Source of the DNA: Sesamum alatum
Lineage: Eukaryota; Streptophyta; Magnoliopsida; Lamiales; Pedaliaceae
NCBI GenBank assembly: GCA_034509735.1
Contig: JACGWO010000005.1
Location: 39,400,479-39,464,478, forward strand
Reading direction: 5' to 3'
Length of the DNA: 64,000 bases
Every line of letters begins with the position of its first letter. Position 1 is the first letter of the stretch. The notes under the pieces are model-generated. The model did not search any database. It was given only the letters and a program-made list of their open reading frames with translations, and was not told where the DNA came from. The position numbers and the translations under genes are program-made. Below are positions 1 through 13,224 of the stretch, piece by piece.

Positions 1-40
1 AATTCAAAACAAATCATAGCTCAGTCAGAATGTGTTGAAC

Positions 41-547
41 CTTTGATATAACTGTTCCACCATCAGCTTTAACTTGCCTAAACTTCGGAGTATTGGCAAA
101 CGCACACACGAGAAGAGTGCAACTCGAGTTCCAATCAGGTTGATATTCAGCCCCCATTTCCAGCATCTGTGACCTCAGAACACCACGCTCTGGATTCACA
201 AACCCAGATAGCACAAACACTACCCCTTCCTGCACTCAAACAAGACACTGATTTTTGAATTAATTGCAAAAACCAAAAGGCCCAAATTTTATCAACCAGT
301 CAACACAAAATGCCTGATCAAATCACCATAGTACCATGAGTTTGGCGATATCTGAGGCACCCGAACTAGTAGCAGAGCCAGAGGCAGCGTTCTCTTCAAC
401 TTTGGATTCCACATGAAATGCTTTTTGGTCCTTGTTTGACTTTCCATGTTTTCTTGGTTGCTTGGACTTTTCACCATCATCATTCTCCTCTTCTCTGGAA
501 CTCATCCATGAGGGCAAATTCCTTTTTCTTGCATTTGACTCAGACAT
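41..547 (-). CDS. XRCC1: XRCC1 homologue, 5' end (partial, exons 1-2)
   Basis: Two exons of the plant form of the DNA repair scaffold XRCC1 are visible on minus: exon 1 at 547..335 (71 codons, ATG at 547) and exon 2 at 229..41, both in phase 0 with GT/AG borders. The protein opens with a short basic/acidic tail containing the conserved NLPSWMSSREEE block. A BRCT domain follows, with EGVVFVLSGFVNPER, then LRSQMLEMGAEYQPDW and NTPKFRQVKADGGT. XRCC1 organises base-excision and single-strand-break repair in the nucleus; the plant form has one central BRCT domain and lacks the vertebrate N-terminal domain (established knowledge). The rest of the gene lies beyond the left edge of the window. The gene is divergent from CENP-C with about 750 bp between start codons. 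Identification is strong for the two exons. Confidence 0.9.
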
Positions 548-1295
548 GATAATGGCTCACCAAAGGCCTCTCTCTCTCTCTCTTCTACAACAATTTACAA
601 GCTACAAAATGCAAATTCAAAGCAAAAAGTCAGAACACCAACAACCAATTTCTATAAATATTTGGGACATAATTTATGATTTCCATTTGTTTAATAGAGA
701 ACTACAAAAGAACAACAGCATCTGCATGCAAGCAACCAATCACGGCGGCAAAAAACCCATTAAAATTAATTAAAAAATACTTGACCTCAAACGTTAAACC
801 AATCCCCTCGGGGCCAAAGTTGAGTAACGAATTACCACCGAAGCGTGTACCTAAACTGAAACACTTCGCCATTGACGGCAGCTTGTAACTTCACTTTTCA
901 CACTCTTTGCCATTATCTTTTACACGTACTTCATCACTAAATTAGCACACACCAATGGGGTTTCTCGGGGGAGACTGAGGATCAAGAATTTCTTCGGGGG
1001 GTGGGGTGGTGAGGGTGGGGGGGTGGGCTCTGGTTTCTGTAAATTCTATGGCGAGTTCTTATATAATGCGAGTCCGTCTCTCGTCTTTGGTATTTTATTC
1101 TGTTCTTTGACAAACTAAAAGCGTGTTTCTAATCAGTGACCTCCAAAGCGAAACGCGCTTCTTCGACAAATACCCTTTTCAGTAGTAATCCCGCTCGCGC
1201 TCAGTGTCCCACTGAAATTCGAAATACAATTATCACTTTCTCTCTCTAACACACACACACACACTGCACGGACAAGACGGAGAAATACGGTGTCA
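548..1295. promoter_or_regulatory. Shared divergent promoter region of XRCC1 and CENP-C
   Basis: These 748 bp separate two start codons on opposite strands. They hold a CT microsatellite (about 569-583), a dense G-run on plus at 996-1027, a TATA-like TTATATAA at 1059-1066 suited to CENP-C, and an AC repeat at 1252-1265 just before the CENP-C start. No other gene is visible; minus-strand reading through 1133-1432 is the antisense of CENP-C exon 1. That the region drives both genes is inferred from the geometry. Confidence 0.6.
996..1027 (+). promoter_or_regulatory. G-rich tract, possible G-quadruplex
   Basis: The plus strand holds runs of 6, 4, 3, 7 and 3 G separated by one to six bases. This meets the usual four-run quadruplex rule. 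It lies about 270 bp before the CENP-C start inside the shared intergenic region. Folding and function are inference. Confidence 0.5.
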
Positions 1296-4200
1296 ATGGC
1301 GGCCGAGGCGTCACTCGAAGACCCGCTGAGCGGAATCAGTGGTCTGCTGCACTTTCCCCGCACCATTAGGCCTTCCGCCGACGTTCCGATGCCGGCCGAT
1401 CCCAAAGACCTAGATTCCATCCACAATTTCATGAAATCTTTGGTATAATCACTTTTTTGGTTCTTAGTTTGGTTATGTATTTACTTTACCAGCTCTAGTT
1501 GAGTGTAACTGCGAGCAGACTTGTACTTGTGTGTTCTCGTTTTTGGCTGAATGCATGTACTTGTGTTTAGGTACAAGAAATTGTTTATCTTCTTTTTCTT
1601 TAACCATTGAGGAATTACTTTTTACTGATCTGATTGTCTGCTAGTTTCTTTTTTCAATAGTGTCCAAGTTTTCTGCATCCTTCGTTGTTGCAAATTTAGA
1701 TAGGGTAATCTTTTCAGGTATAGTATGTGTTCAGTAGTATGGGCGACTGGCTCTGCTTTTATACGCGTGAGATAGGGCAAATTTTGATGATAGACCATGA
1801 AACTTGGCATTCTCTCTTTTCTGAAGTTTGTGGACAGCGCAGCTGCCTCCTGATTGTTGACTGTTTGCTAGTGAGTTAACTTTGTGTTGAAATGGAAAGT
1901 GATCAGAAATACCAAAATGGACGGCCTTGTTTAAATTTGATATTTAACAGTTATGTGACTTCCACCTGGATAAAGTTGGTGCGGGTGGTTGAGTGAGGAG
2001 TTTTTTGCAACAAGGAAGATATTATATGAATTTGGCCTATGTCCCTTTTGGTCGTGTTTGTGTTTGAAGGAGTTAAGGAGTCCTGAAAGGGTCATGAACG
2101 AAGCGAAGAGAATTGTGGATGGAGGAGCAGAGTTTCTGGAATCTAAATTTGGTAGTTTTGCTGAAAATATGGCCATCACTGATGCCATTGCTGCAAAAGG
2201 AAAGGACAGACCTGAAGAACGAAGGCCAGGCCTCCGGCTTGCTCGTAAGAGGGCTAAGTTTTCTTTGAAGACCAGTGTTAGGTGAGCATTGAAGCTTACA
2301 AGTCAGAAGCTTTTATTTTCCTGAGTTGTTTTGGACAGATCTATGTGTAGATTGTTACAATTTCTGTACTCTCTCTACAGTCAGCCTTCAGTGAGGTTGG
2401 AGCCGCCGACTTTGGACATCGATCACCTTCAGGACCCAGATGAATTTTTTGATGCTTATGAGAGGATTGAAAGTAATTTTTTCATTTTATATTTGATTCT
2501 TCTTTTCTTTTCCCCTGTCTCAGCTGTTATTTTTTGCAATGTGCTTGTTTTGGATTTACAATCTCACACTTCTTCATTGTTGCAGATGCCAAAAAGGAAA
2601 TACAAAAACAGTTGGGTGGCAGTGTGGACAATGTAAACCTTTATAAACCATCAAATACTGCACGTCGTCGTCGACCAGGAATTTTGGGGTATATTGAGTT
2701 TTTGTTATTTATTCGATTGATCGCTGCATAATTGAGTTCATAGCTTATAAATCTTTCTGTATCTGGTGTTGTGTTACATGATTTGCAAATTCTTTTTATT
2801 ACAGGAAATCATATAATTATAAGCACCGCTACTCGTCAGAGCCTTCTGAAAATGATATGTTGATGGCGTCCCAGGAAACAGTGGATCAGGACAATCCAAG
2901 TGGACCTGAAGACGAGTCACAGGAAAAGTTGGTGCATCCAGATCCAAATCCAAATCCTGATGCTGATTTAGAGGAAGTCGAACCAGATGGTGAGTAAATC
3001 GTGTTGTATTTAGACAAATTCGAGTGAAAGGATTAACGGTTGTCCAGTTTCTATTAACACACTATTGAAGCCTTAATTCTATTGTCTAAGCAAATCCCTT
3101 TACATCTCATTTGATGTCATGCCATGTAACAGTATCTATGAAGAAGAAGGAGAATGAAGTGAGTGATATCTTGGAGGAATTGTTATCCTGTAATAATGAA
3201 GATTTAGAGGGGGATGGGGCTTTTAATCTCTTGCAGGAGAAGTTGAAGATCAAACCTCTTGATCTGGGGAACCTATACATTACTGAACTACCGGATGTTG
3301 GAAGAACTAGTATATCTACGGTGACAGACAGTTTGCAAAAACCTTGCAGGAGTTCACTGGTTATTGATAGTGTGCTGAAAAATTTGACCATGAAATCACC
3401 TGCGTCAAACCCAGTTAATCCTGTATCTTCACCAACCCCTCCAAGAAGTCCCTTTGCCTCTTTATCTTTATTGAAAAAGAGAATCTTGCAACCTAATTCC
3501 TTGAGAGATCCATTTTCACCAACTGTTGATCTTTCTGCATGCCGAAATGGCTCCCCTGCCCAGCCTAAGGATAAGCTACTTGAACAGGTTGATGTGCCGA
3601 AGGGTTTGGGCATGTCTAATCAGTTGGAGTCCCGTGTAGTGGTTGATAATGCAGAACCTACAGTTTCTAATATGGATACAGAGAAAGTGATGGAAAATGC
3701 AGATAGTCTTCCTGAGCAGTTTGTGAATGAGAATGCGGTACAAAGCTCAAATGCCGATAGCAGGACGCATGAAGAATCAGGCAACAACATTGAGAAAACA
3801 ATGAACACTGATGACAGTAAGAATCTTTCAGCATGATACGATACTTATGTTTCTTTGGATGTGAATTGGGTAAAAGGTTTTAGCAATAGAGATGATACAT
3901 GCTGTTAACTTTTTATGTAACCTGGTTCATGAGATGTAATTTCAAATGTGCATGTGCTGACTCCAGAAATAGAAGAGGGTTACTCTTTGTTTTTACTATT
4001 CTATTTTGAGTAGGGTGTAGTTAATTTATGTTATAGAACTATTAATTTCATTAATTATGATTTTCTATCTGCTCCAATATCATTCATCTATGGCAGATGG
4101 ATCAAAACCTTCTGAACTCGAAGATGAGGCCAGAGATGATACATCAAGCAGACGGCCGAATGATCTAGAACAACAGCCGGAGGTAAGTTGCTTCCTTGGT

Positions 4201-6207
4201 TATTTTTATCTTTTTTATTGCTTTTTGATATTTCTCAATGTGATTTATCACTTCTTTGCTGTGTTTGTAGTCTTGAATTCGCTATGTTGATGCAATTGTT
4301 ACAAAATTTCACTGTATCCAAGAGAGTTATTAAATCGATTATGTATTTCAATCTTTTTAATCATATGTTTTATTTCTTCCTTGTGGGCACTGGGTGCGCA
4401 GAGACCTTAGCAATATTTCTCCATGCGGACATGAACTTTTTTGGACTGTTATACTGCATGTATGACATGTGAAGTGCATAATTGAACAGCAGTTTCTCTT
4501 ATCTGATGATCTTTTTTGAACAATTACATGAATTTTTTCATTCTTTTTGTTAAAAATAGAAAAACAACCCCCCACCCCCACCTGCCACCACCACAATCTC
4601 CTGTGTTATTTGTGTTACTAGTTTGTGAAATGGCAAAATATTGAAGGACTAAAAATGTGGAAAGTATTTGGGAAAATGCTAGGCTTGCCTCTAGCACACA
4701 AACTTATATGAATTATCAGAGATTCCCATTTTGATTGTATGTCATTCATTTCTCCCTTCCCCTCTCTCTTGGAGGCCCTTTCTCCCCTCATGCGCTTCGT
4801 CTTTTGGCTGAGTAGAAGAGGTCTTGACTTTGTAATCGCCATTCTTTTGTCCTTAAATCATTCTCTTTTCAGTTTCCCATATGAATTATTGATGGCTTGA
4901 GTGAAATTATTCAGATGGATAGTTTGATAGCCTGTCTATTAGTAATTGATGTTCTTCACTGCGATTTCTTCAAAAACCTTAGGATTCTGCAAGCAAAGTA
5001 TTTCTTCTGACACTTAAGAGACTAACAAGATTGTCTTACAACAGTTGTATATAATATTCTCACTTGCATTGCGCTTATATCGTTGGAATTTCATGGATCA
5101 TATTAGAATGTGAAGATTTCATCTCCTTTTAAATTTTGCATCTTCACTCCAACTGTTATGGTTCACATGAAATTACATGTTCTGTTAATGTTTCAGGAAC
5201 ATCAAGCCAAGCTGACTAGAGGAAATAGAGTAGCAGGTGGAAAACGCATCAGAAAGGCACATCCCATGAGGAAAAGTCTTGCAGGTTTATACATTCATCT
5301 GCATGCAGAAACTCGTATTATTGATATATCTTGCTTCACTAATTACTTGTATGCTGGCACTGCAGAGTCTGGTACATCATTTGAAACTGGAGTAAGGAGG
5401 AGCAAAAGAATTAGGATGAGGCCTCTGGAATACTGGAAAGGAGAGAGATTCTTATATGGGCGTGTGGATAACAGTGAGTAGTGTGTTTCAATGCCTTTAA
5501 TTTAGTAGTATTTTATTTTCAAATTTCAACTGCATCCTGAAATGTTGATCCTGTAAACTTCTTTGTCTGTTTGTTTTCTTTTAACATGATGCATCAATTT
5601 GTTGCTTTTTCTTTCGTTTTCTTTTTCCAATCTTGATCTCTCGCTGTTGTATTTGATATGAATCAGTCCCTCCAGTCTGCCTAGGAGTTGAGATTTCTAG
5701 TTTAAAGTGAAGAGGAAAAACTGGTTTTAGTTACATATTTGCACATCACTCTTAGTTTTTTTTCACGCTTCATTGGGCAAATGGCTTTACATGCTGGGAA
5801 AGATTCTAAAGAAACACAAAGCTGTGATCCTAGGAAATGCATTAACAGAACCATGTCAACTTCTTGTTATCCAGAATTGCTCTTAATCTGCTCTATCTGA
5901 AGTAGTTGGATCATCGTCCAATAAACTTTATAAACTCATCTGAAGCGAAATTGTCTTCTAAAGAAGCTTTACAGGTTTTCAGATTTTCGTTATAAACATG
6001 CTTGATCTTTGACTTCAATTCAGGTCTTATGCAACTTACTGGTGAAAATGTCTTAAATTACTTCTTTCACCTCTTGTAGGCTTGAAGCTGATAGGAGTGA
6101 AGTATCTCTCCCCAGGGAAGGACACCGCCAACCTGAAAGTGGAGCCCTATATCCCGTCACAATCGCCTGAATACAAGGAGCTTCTTGAACTGGCAGCTCG
6201 CCATTGA
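1296..6207 (+). CDS. CENPC: Centromere protein C (CENP-C), ten coding exons
   Basis: Exons by GT/AG borders and reading phase: 1296-1442, 2070-2281, 2381-2472, 2586-2688, 2805-2989, 3133-3816, 4097-4182, 5197-5284, 5366-5473, 6080-6207. They sum to 1833 nt, or 610 residues plus TGA, with every junction in phase. CENP-C is an inner-kinetochore protein that binds CENH3 nucleosomes. The plant N-terminal block is present ([17 protein letters not shown], then a [13 protein letters not shown] segment). The diagnostic CENP-C motif sits in exon 9: [14 protein letters not shown] followed by KGERFLYGR. The C-terminal exon encodes [12 protein letters not shown] and ends ELLELAARH. The middle exon 6 (684 nt) is acidic and Ser/Pro-rich, as expected of this fast-evolving region. 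The exon 2 acceptor could be 2070 or 2073. Intron 7 is the largest (about 1.0 kb) and shows no other gene. Confidence 0.95.
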
Positions 6208-6825
6208 GTCTCCTTACAATAATCTGATGGGGTTTTGAAGGTTGGTCTGTCTTACACCTAGCGATTTGTTTCCCAGGAAGAAATTACATATCCGTCATTA
6301 GAACTTCTAGGGTATGTTATCTCACGTACATCAGTGTCCATTTTGAGGAAACAAAATGCCGACCTTAATGCCATTAATTTCTAACGACATGCTACTTGTA
6401 ATGTTTTCTAGTTGTTTCTTCGTTAAAATTGAGAACCATCATCGTTTCTTGTCGTGTTTCTTCTGAAAATTTGACTTGTTCTGCAATGTGGTAGTTATCA
6501 AGTATTGAACCTGCAAGTTTCCAATAGATATAGATTTTTTGTGTATTTATGATCATGAATTTGTAATATTAGACTAACAAATTCTTGCATCTTCTTCACA
6601 TACATTGATTGTATCTTGTAGTAGCACAGAATGCTTCACAGTTTGACACCTTGTTTTGAACTTTTCACAGAAAAATCTCCTGTTTGTGAACAATGAAAAT
6701 AATACTTGCACAAGATTTGGTATTCGGGTCTACTTTTATTTTCTTTGTTATTATATAGACTAATTTCAACTGCCATGAAAATCGATGTAAGTTATATATA
6801 CATATATATATATATATTATTAGGA

Positions 6826-7213
6826 AAAATGCAAGTTACCTCCGAGTGATATGGGATTTGTGCAAAATATCCCCTGTGAAAAGAAATACTAAACTACTTT
6901 TATAAGTTATTTAAAATGAAGCAATTTATCCCCTTAGAGAAGGGGAGTTGTGCACGCGACCTTCTTGCAATTATGCATGATTTTTAGTAATAAATTATTA
7001 TTTCTCTATATAAATATATAAAATAAAATATAATAAATCTTATAATAATATATAAACAGTTATTAAAAAAAATATTATTTATGTATAATATATAATATTC
7101 TTAATAATAACATACTTATTAAAAACACCCCCACCCCCCAAACCCCTTTTCCGCCGCTCCCATTGTTGCCCCTCCCCTTCCCAGCCTCGTTGTCGCCCCA
7201 CGAGTGGGGTAAA
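6826..7213. repeat. Repeat with AT flank and C-rich segment (family D)
   Basis: The first part (about 6826-7000) is the reverse complement of the stretch at about 40545-40735: both carry the CCCCTTAGAGAAGGGG-like hairpin and a neighbouring GCACGC / GCATGC block. Both copies also have a strongly GC-rich strand-biased segment on the far side (7127-7205 here, 40155-40460 there). This makes it a dispersed, probably non-autonomous element. Ends and class are not determined. Confidence 0.45.
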
Positions 7214-7436
7214 TTGTTCTTTTTTTTTTTAATAGGGATGTAATATGTTTATTTACAAGATCATAAATGGGTAAATATATTAAACTCATACACTTTTTGA
7301 GATTGTAATTATAATTATAAGTACACTCGTTCAATAATAAAAATATATAAATATCTTATGATGTACATTACACAAACACAGGGTTTACCTATAATTAACG
7401 TAATTTACCCAATATATTAATACTATAATCTCATTT

Positions 7437-8222
7437 GGTGGAGAAAAAACCCTATTAGCTTGAAGTCAAGACATAACTCCACTTTGACCGGACATCTGAA
7501 AGTCCCACAGAAACGTATGTTTGGACTAAAAAACTTGACTTCAAAATCAAATGAAAAAAAATGGGTGGCTGGGGGTTAGACAATTTGTGTTTGTATGGTA
7601 CGTTAGGAACACATTTCTCCGTTAGTTAAAATTAATCAAATTTATTAATATTAAAAAAATATAAATAAAAAATAATATTTACCCTCAATTAATTATTTAC
7701 TAACTTATCACAAGTTAGATATTTTTTTTAATCAAAGATTAGGGTATATAAGTCAATCGACGATAAACATGGATTTTCATTCAACTTTTTTTTGCAAATA
7801 TCAGTGAATTTTGATTAACTGGTGAATCCATTTATTAAACGGAAACAAACGTTAGGGACACTATATCGACGTATAGTTACACCACATCTTAGGGGATGGG
7901 GGTGTAGTTATCCCTTATAATTACACCGTTGAAGTTGTAGTTGTAAGTATAAGTACAATCTTATTCAGTAGCAATATCTTGCACAAATACCATTACACTA
8001 ACACTCCTCAAAAGTGTACTTATAATTTTAAAAATTACAACAAATATTTATATAATTAGACCTAATATCAGATAACTGTGTATGTAATTTCATTTCGTCT
8101 GCTGGAGAAAAAAACCTATTAGCTTGAAGTCTTTGACATAGCTTCACTTTGACTGAAAGTTCAGACAACAGAAAACGTAAGTTTGGACTAAAAACCTTGA
8201 CCTCAAAAATCAAATGACCCCA
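7437..8222 (+). repeat. Local direct duplication, about 660-bp spacing
   Basis: A roughly 120-bp block at 7437-7560 (starting GGAGAAAAAACCCTATTAGC) recurs at 8098-8222 (starting GGAGAAAAAAACCTATTAGC) in the same orientation with many small differences. Both copies contain the words GCTTGAAGTC, CACTTTGAC and GTTTGGACTAAAAA. The DNA before each copy is also loosely alike, so the duplicated unit may be longer. No gene is affected. Confidence 0.6.
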
Positions 8223-8554
8223 AAAAAGAAAAAGAAAAAGAATACTATTTTGTCTTAAGCTTATTGTAGGGGTTAGAATAGTACAACATTAGTTGCAGAA
8301 AACAGGGAAGAAAACAAGACCACTTAACATACGACTTAATGTAAGGCTGTCACTTTTCTACACACTTCAATTGGCAACAACATTGACTACAATTTACATT
8401 CTTAAACATTGGAAGCTTCTATTCAAATTATCATATCATTATATTTAAAATTGATCAAGTCTTTTCTCTTTTTCTGGTTGGCCCGAGGGTCATGGCTTTT
8501 TCCAATTTATGTATTTTATTGTTGAGCTTGAGAAAGAGAGAATACAAAATAAAA

Positions 8555-9062
8555 GGATAATTACACTGTTCTTTTTCGAGATTTAATTATAATTATATGT
8601 AGATCTCCTATGAATTAAACAATTATATTTGATACCCGTGAAGTTTGTTTCCGTTAAACATGTAAGTCCTTCCACTAGTCAAAATTCACCGAATTCGTTG
8701 ATATTAACATAAAAACTGCATGAAAGTCCATATTTTCGCCTCGACTGATTTATTGCAGGTGAAATAAATCTTTTCTGACTAATGCATGTGAAAAAGTATA
8801 TCTTCATCTCTTACAAGGGTAGTTTGGTCATAAAGATATTTGTTTGACCTGCAATAAGTCAGTAATAGATCAACTGGAGGAAAATATGAATTTTCATTCA
8901 ATTTTTATTTGTTAATATCAACAAATTTGATAAATTTTGACTAACAAAGGGACCTATTTATTAGACGGAAGCAAACTCAAGAGTACTAAATATAATTTTT
9001 TAAACCACAGAGGGTCAACGTGTAATTATACTAAACTTCGTGGAAGGGCAGTGTAATCATCC
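8555..9062. repeat. Foldback MITE-like element (family C)
   Basis: About 508 bp with imperfect terminal inverted repeats: GGATAATTACAC at the left and GTGTAATCATCC at the right. The inner parts also mirror each other, for example GAAGTTTGTTTCCGTTAAAC near the left end and GACGGAAGCAAACTC near the right. Related sequence occurs at about 43310-43816 and in part at 7600-7930. No coding capacity and no clear target duplication. Confidence 0.55.
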
Positions 9063-9599
9063 CTAAAAGAAAACTTCCATGGCAAATGCATGGACACTAA
9101 TTTAAATTTTCTATTCCATTTAACATAACATATTTTATATATAAAGATTACTTTATTTATTTTATTTAAAGAGAAATTTTGTACACATGACATACATTAT
9201 TCAGTAGAATAAAATACATAATATATAATTTGAACTAGAAATTTCAATCCACAAGCCAAGAACAATATCTTCCATCAAATCACACTCCTAAACTCCTTCT
9301 AGAAGACTTTAATTTGCTATTTTTTGAGAGGGGTGGGGTGGGGTATCAATTATCATCAAAGTTGAACCACTTTCACTACAAACCAAGAAACAAAAGGAGA
9401 GAAGGAAAGAGGTATCCACTTTATTCCATATGGGGTGCACTTATGTCCATGCCTATAGTGTTTCTTTCAATTTCTTTTTTTAATTTTTTTTATGAATTGA
9501 ATGTGAAAAAATTAAATAATACGAATCATGTCATGTTAGTACAATATGCATAAGTGCGTGTAATCATTGGTGTAACATGATCTACAAAGTTTAGTAATT

Positions 9600-10800
9600 T
9601 TACATTTAGTATGTGCAAGAAAAAATTCTTCTTCCGAGGCTTCATCAAGATGAACAAGGTGAAGACGAATGGGTTCAAGAAATTATACATAAACACTTAC
9701 CGTTTTATTCGAATGGACAATATTTGATTATCAGGTACATGCTTACTTGATTATTATGTATATATACTCGATATGAGTACAAACCTGAATTTTGAGGTAC
9801 TGTAAATTTTGAAGGATCTCTATGTGAATCCTAAGATTTGGTGGACTAACCTACAAAGAAACGTTAACATTTCGATGCTCCAAAGTGTAAAAATGAGAAG
9901 GAACTTGAAATAAAATGAGAATAATGGTGATTTGGTGTAAAAATGGTGAAGAATAATTCGTGTGGGTGATGAAATCTGTGTATCAGTGAGGTAAACTAGC
10001 TTGCAACAATGAAAACGAGTGGGAATGTATAGAATTGCCAAAAGAGAGTATTGAAGATGATGTTACCGAACTAGACCTCTAAGGACTGCATAAGGGGTCA
10101 ATTTATAGCCGTGGTTGGAGCTAAAATCAGGGTTCAACTGCTGAGAGTTGCATGTCTTTGAAAGCTCTTTGACTTGGCTTCAATCCAAAGAATCCATTCT
10201 GGATCTGGATGAGTATCAAGTGAGATATATCAGTTTGACGAGTCTTGCCACCTTTTCCTATTTTTCCGGAAGTTGTTGCTAGAGATGTAGTTCGTTAGAT
10301 TTCTAGCCTATCCGTGCGACTATGACCGTAATCTTAGAGTATGATGTGTCTTGATGAGTCGGCAAGTTATAAGATGTGTGTGTCCAACTATATGTTGACG
10401 TGTCCCGTTGGAATGAGCTCGTTTCTTGGGCCTGCCATGTCAGTGGAAACAACAGTTAGGTTTAAGAATCTTACCCTTCTCAATGGTGGGCGAACCTGCT
10501 GATGGCCCGCTGGGCTCCTCTTTCTTTGGGTTTTCTTGAGCTTGGAATCCATGAAAGATTTCGAGGGTATCAAAAGGGAATAAGCCACTTGAAGATTTCT
10601 TCGATATTTGGGGTGAAAAATAAAAGCTTGCAAACGGACTGGTGGTCAGTCAAGACTGAATAACACAAAGTAGGCTTCAATTTACGAATAGGAATAGAAA
10701 TTAGGTCTTTTATACGATTAAGAGGAAAAGTTAGGCCTACAATTAAAGAGTTGAATTTGGGGATTGTGAACACACGCTAGTCATATCAAGATTAAAAGTG
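9600..10800. other. Unclassified region, possibly decayed retroelement
   Basis: This stretch is less AT-rich than its surroundings. On minus it contains a TATAAATTGACCCC box-like sequence near 10100. Open reading is short (for example minus 10388-10633, 81 residues) and matches no family I recognise. A relic of a retroelement terminal repeat is possible, but I see no paired repeat or protein domain to prove it. Confidence 0.2.
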
Positions 10801-10965
10801 TCATTATATAAAAATTATGTTATAAGACTAAATTTGTTGGATATATTCAGTTACAAAACTAAATTTGTTAACATTGGTATATTTAAATGACTAAATGTAT
10901 CTATAAAAAAGAAAGACTAGAAGTGATGCACATGCTCTCCTACAAATACAGAATTAAAAATGAAA

Positions 10966-11438
10966 GGGTAAATTACATGCATCTCCCTTGAAATTTGATA
11001 TAATTACAAATACCTCATCGTTATTTGAAAATTTACAAATATCTCAAGACTTTAACTTGCGTCTAACAACGAGTCCATTCCATTAGCCTCTGTTAGGTTT
11101 CTATTCAACTTCTGAGGTGAACTTTTCAAAATGTCATTTTGGATTTTAACTTATAATTTTATATATAATTTTTAAAAATTTCTAAAATATTTTTATGAAT
11201 TTAATATTCTCTATAGATAATTTATTCTACCCACCCTCAGATTTTTTTTTAATATTTTTTAATTTTTTTTAAAAAGAAAAAAATCAGCTAGACTAAAGTA
11301 GTACTTTTCACATCTCCGTCTATAGGCTACGCAATTATCTTTTTTTTATTTGAAGAGTGTATTTATAAATTTTTAAATAATAAAAGGTACTTATAATTAT
11401 GATAAATTTTAAGAGAGATAAGTAGCTATAATTTACCC
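10966..11438. mobile_element. MITE, family A (Mutator-like)
   Basis: The ends are GGGTAAATTAC and TATAATTTACCC, and the subterminal parts are mirror images (CAAATACCTC...). It is flanked by AAAATGAAA (10957-10965) and AAAACGAAA (11439-11447), an 8/9 match to a nine-base target duplication. No coding capacity. Members of this family occur at 11991, 41886 and 47301. Confidence 0.7.
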
Positions 11439-11990
11439 AAAACGAAATTTTACCTAATAAATGAAACAAAAACTACAAGAAAACTTAATATAGAAAATCC
11501 AATCCGGAAAGAAATTATGTGGGCATATTGAATCCGGATATTTTAGGACACTCCTACAAATGGCAAAGGTTTTGGCAAATGTTAGAATTCTTGAATTTTG
11601 GGACACCAAAAAATACTGAATTTGGAGTGTTACAACTGTCCCACATTAATTGTTAACATTGGCAATGGCAGGACCACCTACACATTCAAAACATTTGATT
11701 GAATCTTCATACGTGGAGTGTGAAATTTAAGGGATCGGACAACTGACATAATTGAGGGATCAAAAGTAATATTTACTTATTTATATTTTAAAAAAATTGG
11801 ATGTATACTTTTTAAAATACTATTTTTTTTGGCGAAATATAGTCAAAAATTATTTTTCAATGAAAAATTTCTATTATTTATACTATATTATTTTTAATTT
11901 TTTTTAACAAATTTTATGGTTTTAGTAACTGAAGATCAATTTTAGAAGAAATTTCTCGAATTTTTTTTTACCAGAAGTCAAATATAATAA

Positions 11991-12422
11991 AGGTAAATTA
12001 CAATTACTTTTCTTGAAATTTGGTATAATTATAAATACCCCCACATTGTTTGAAAAATTATAAATACTCCCTGATGTTTGTAATTTTTAACCAGAGACCT
12101 GAAATTGACCATTTCGTCTTTAATTTTATTTATTTATTAAACTTATAGAAAAATTACTCGAGACAAATTGCATTATTGCTCATCTGTGTTCAAAACTTAA
12201 GAAAAACCTCTCCATGCGTATGTAGTCCAAAAAGATTTTAAGAATTAAGTAAAAAATAATGCAGTGCATAAGGACATTTTGGTCAGTTCACTCATAAAAA
12301 TGGATGGAATGAGTTATTTATTAGATAATTACAAACCTTAAGGGGACATTTATAATTTTTCAAACAATAAAAGAGTATTTTTAATTATGCAAAATCTCAA
12401 GAAAAATAGCTATAATTTACCC
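11991..12422. mobile_element. MITE, family A (Mutator-like)
   Basis: A second family A copy with ends AGGTAAATTAC and TATAATTTACCC. It is flanked by an exact eight-base direct repeat TATAATAA (11983-11990 and 12423-12430). The inner sequence carries the family word TAATTATAAATACCCCC near the left and its mirror near the right. Confidence 0.7.
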
Positions 12423-12899
12423 TATAATAACGTGCGATGTGGATGACATTTGCATGCCAATAAACAATAGTGTATAATTGTGTTTTAAATAAAATAAATA
12501 ACAAAAGTCCTCAATCGCCAACAAAAAAGAAAATAAAATGAGAATTATCACGGTCTGAATTAGTAACATAAATTGTTTTTGAGGCTATAAGTACATTATT
12601 CAATGGATTTAGCATGTATTTGATGAATATTTGTTTGGAAAGTCACTACTTTTGGTGTTCTTCACGAAGTTTATTTTTTAAATCTTCACTTATATAGAAC
12701 GGATTTAATTTAAAATACATCATTTAAAAATTTATTTCATTTCAATTATTTTAACATAGAGTAACAATAATGCGTCATCCAATAGGTTGGATTTTGGTTT
12801 AAATTAATAAAAATAATTTCTTGGCGATTAAGGTAACTTCACTGGATAATACCTATGATTTTATTTATTTTTAATACCCATTCTTATAAATAAAGATTG

Positions 12900-13030
12900 A
12901 TCGAATAATCAAGGTTCATGCCTCATGAGTCAACGAGTTTGAATATACCATTTAAATCCCATCAAATATATTAAGTTTTTTATTGATATTTTCATGCTTA
13001 ATGTATTATTATGTAGATAAAATAAATTAA
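12900..13030 (+). repeat. Possible tRNA-derived SINE fragment
   Basis: A B-box-like stretch (CGAGTTTGAATATACC) follows a GCCTCATGAGTCA block at about 12915-12950, similar in layout to the SINE relics at 13.2-13.6 kb. It is short and degenerate, so the call is weak. Confidence 0.25.
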
Positions 13031-13224
13031 AAGACCTAATTTTTTTTTATTTAATTTGTAACTATAGCAAAGTCAAAATAAGGACCAGTTGATGTAACTT
13101 TCAAGAGCTGCATGCTTATCCCCACTTTCCACTTGTTCCCAAAACTATTGGCTAGAACCATTGAGAACACTAAATTGCAATTAATAATTCAAAACCATCT
13201 TTATCCTTCCTTTTTTTTATAAAA

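Noticed and set aside
1133..1432. 99-codon open frame on minus
   Set aside because: Antisense to CENP-C exon 1, without similarity of its own.
10388..10773. Overlapping small frames on minus
   Set aside because: No recognised domain and two frames compete over the same DNA. It may be retroelement debris but nothing supports a gene.
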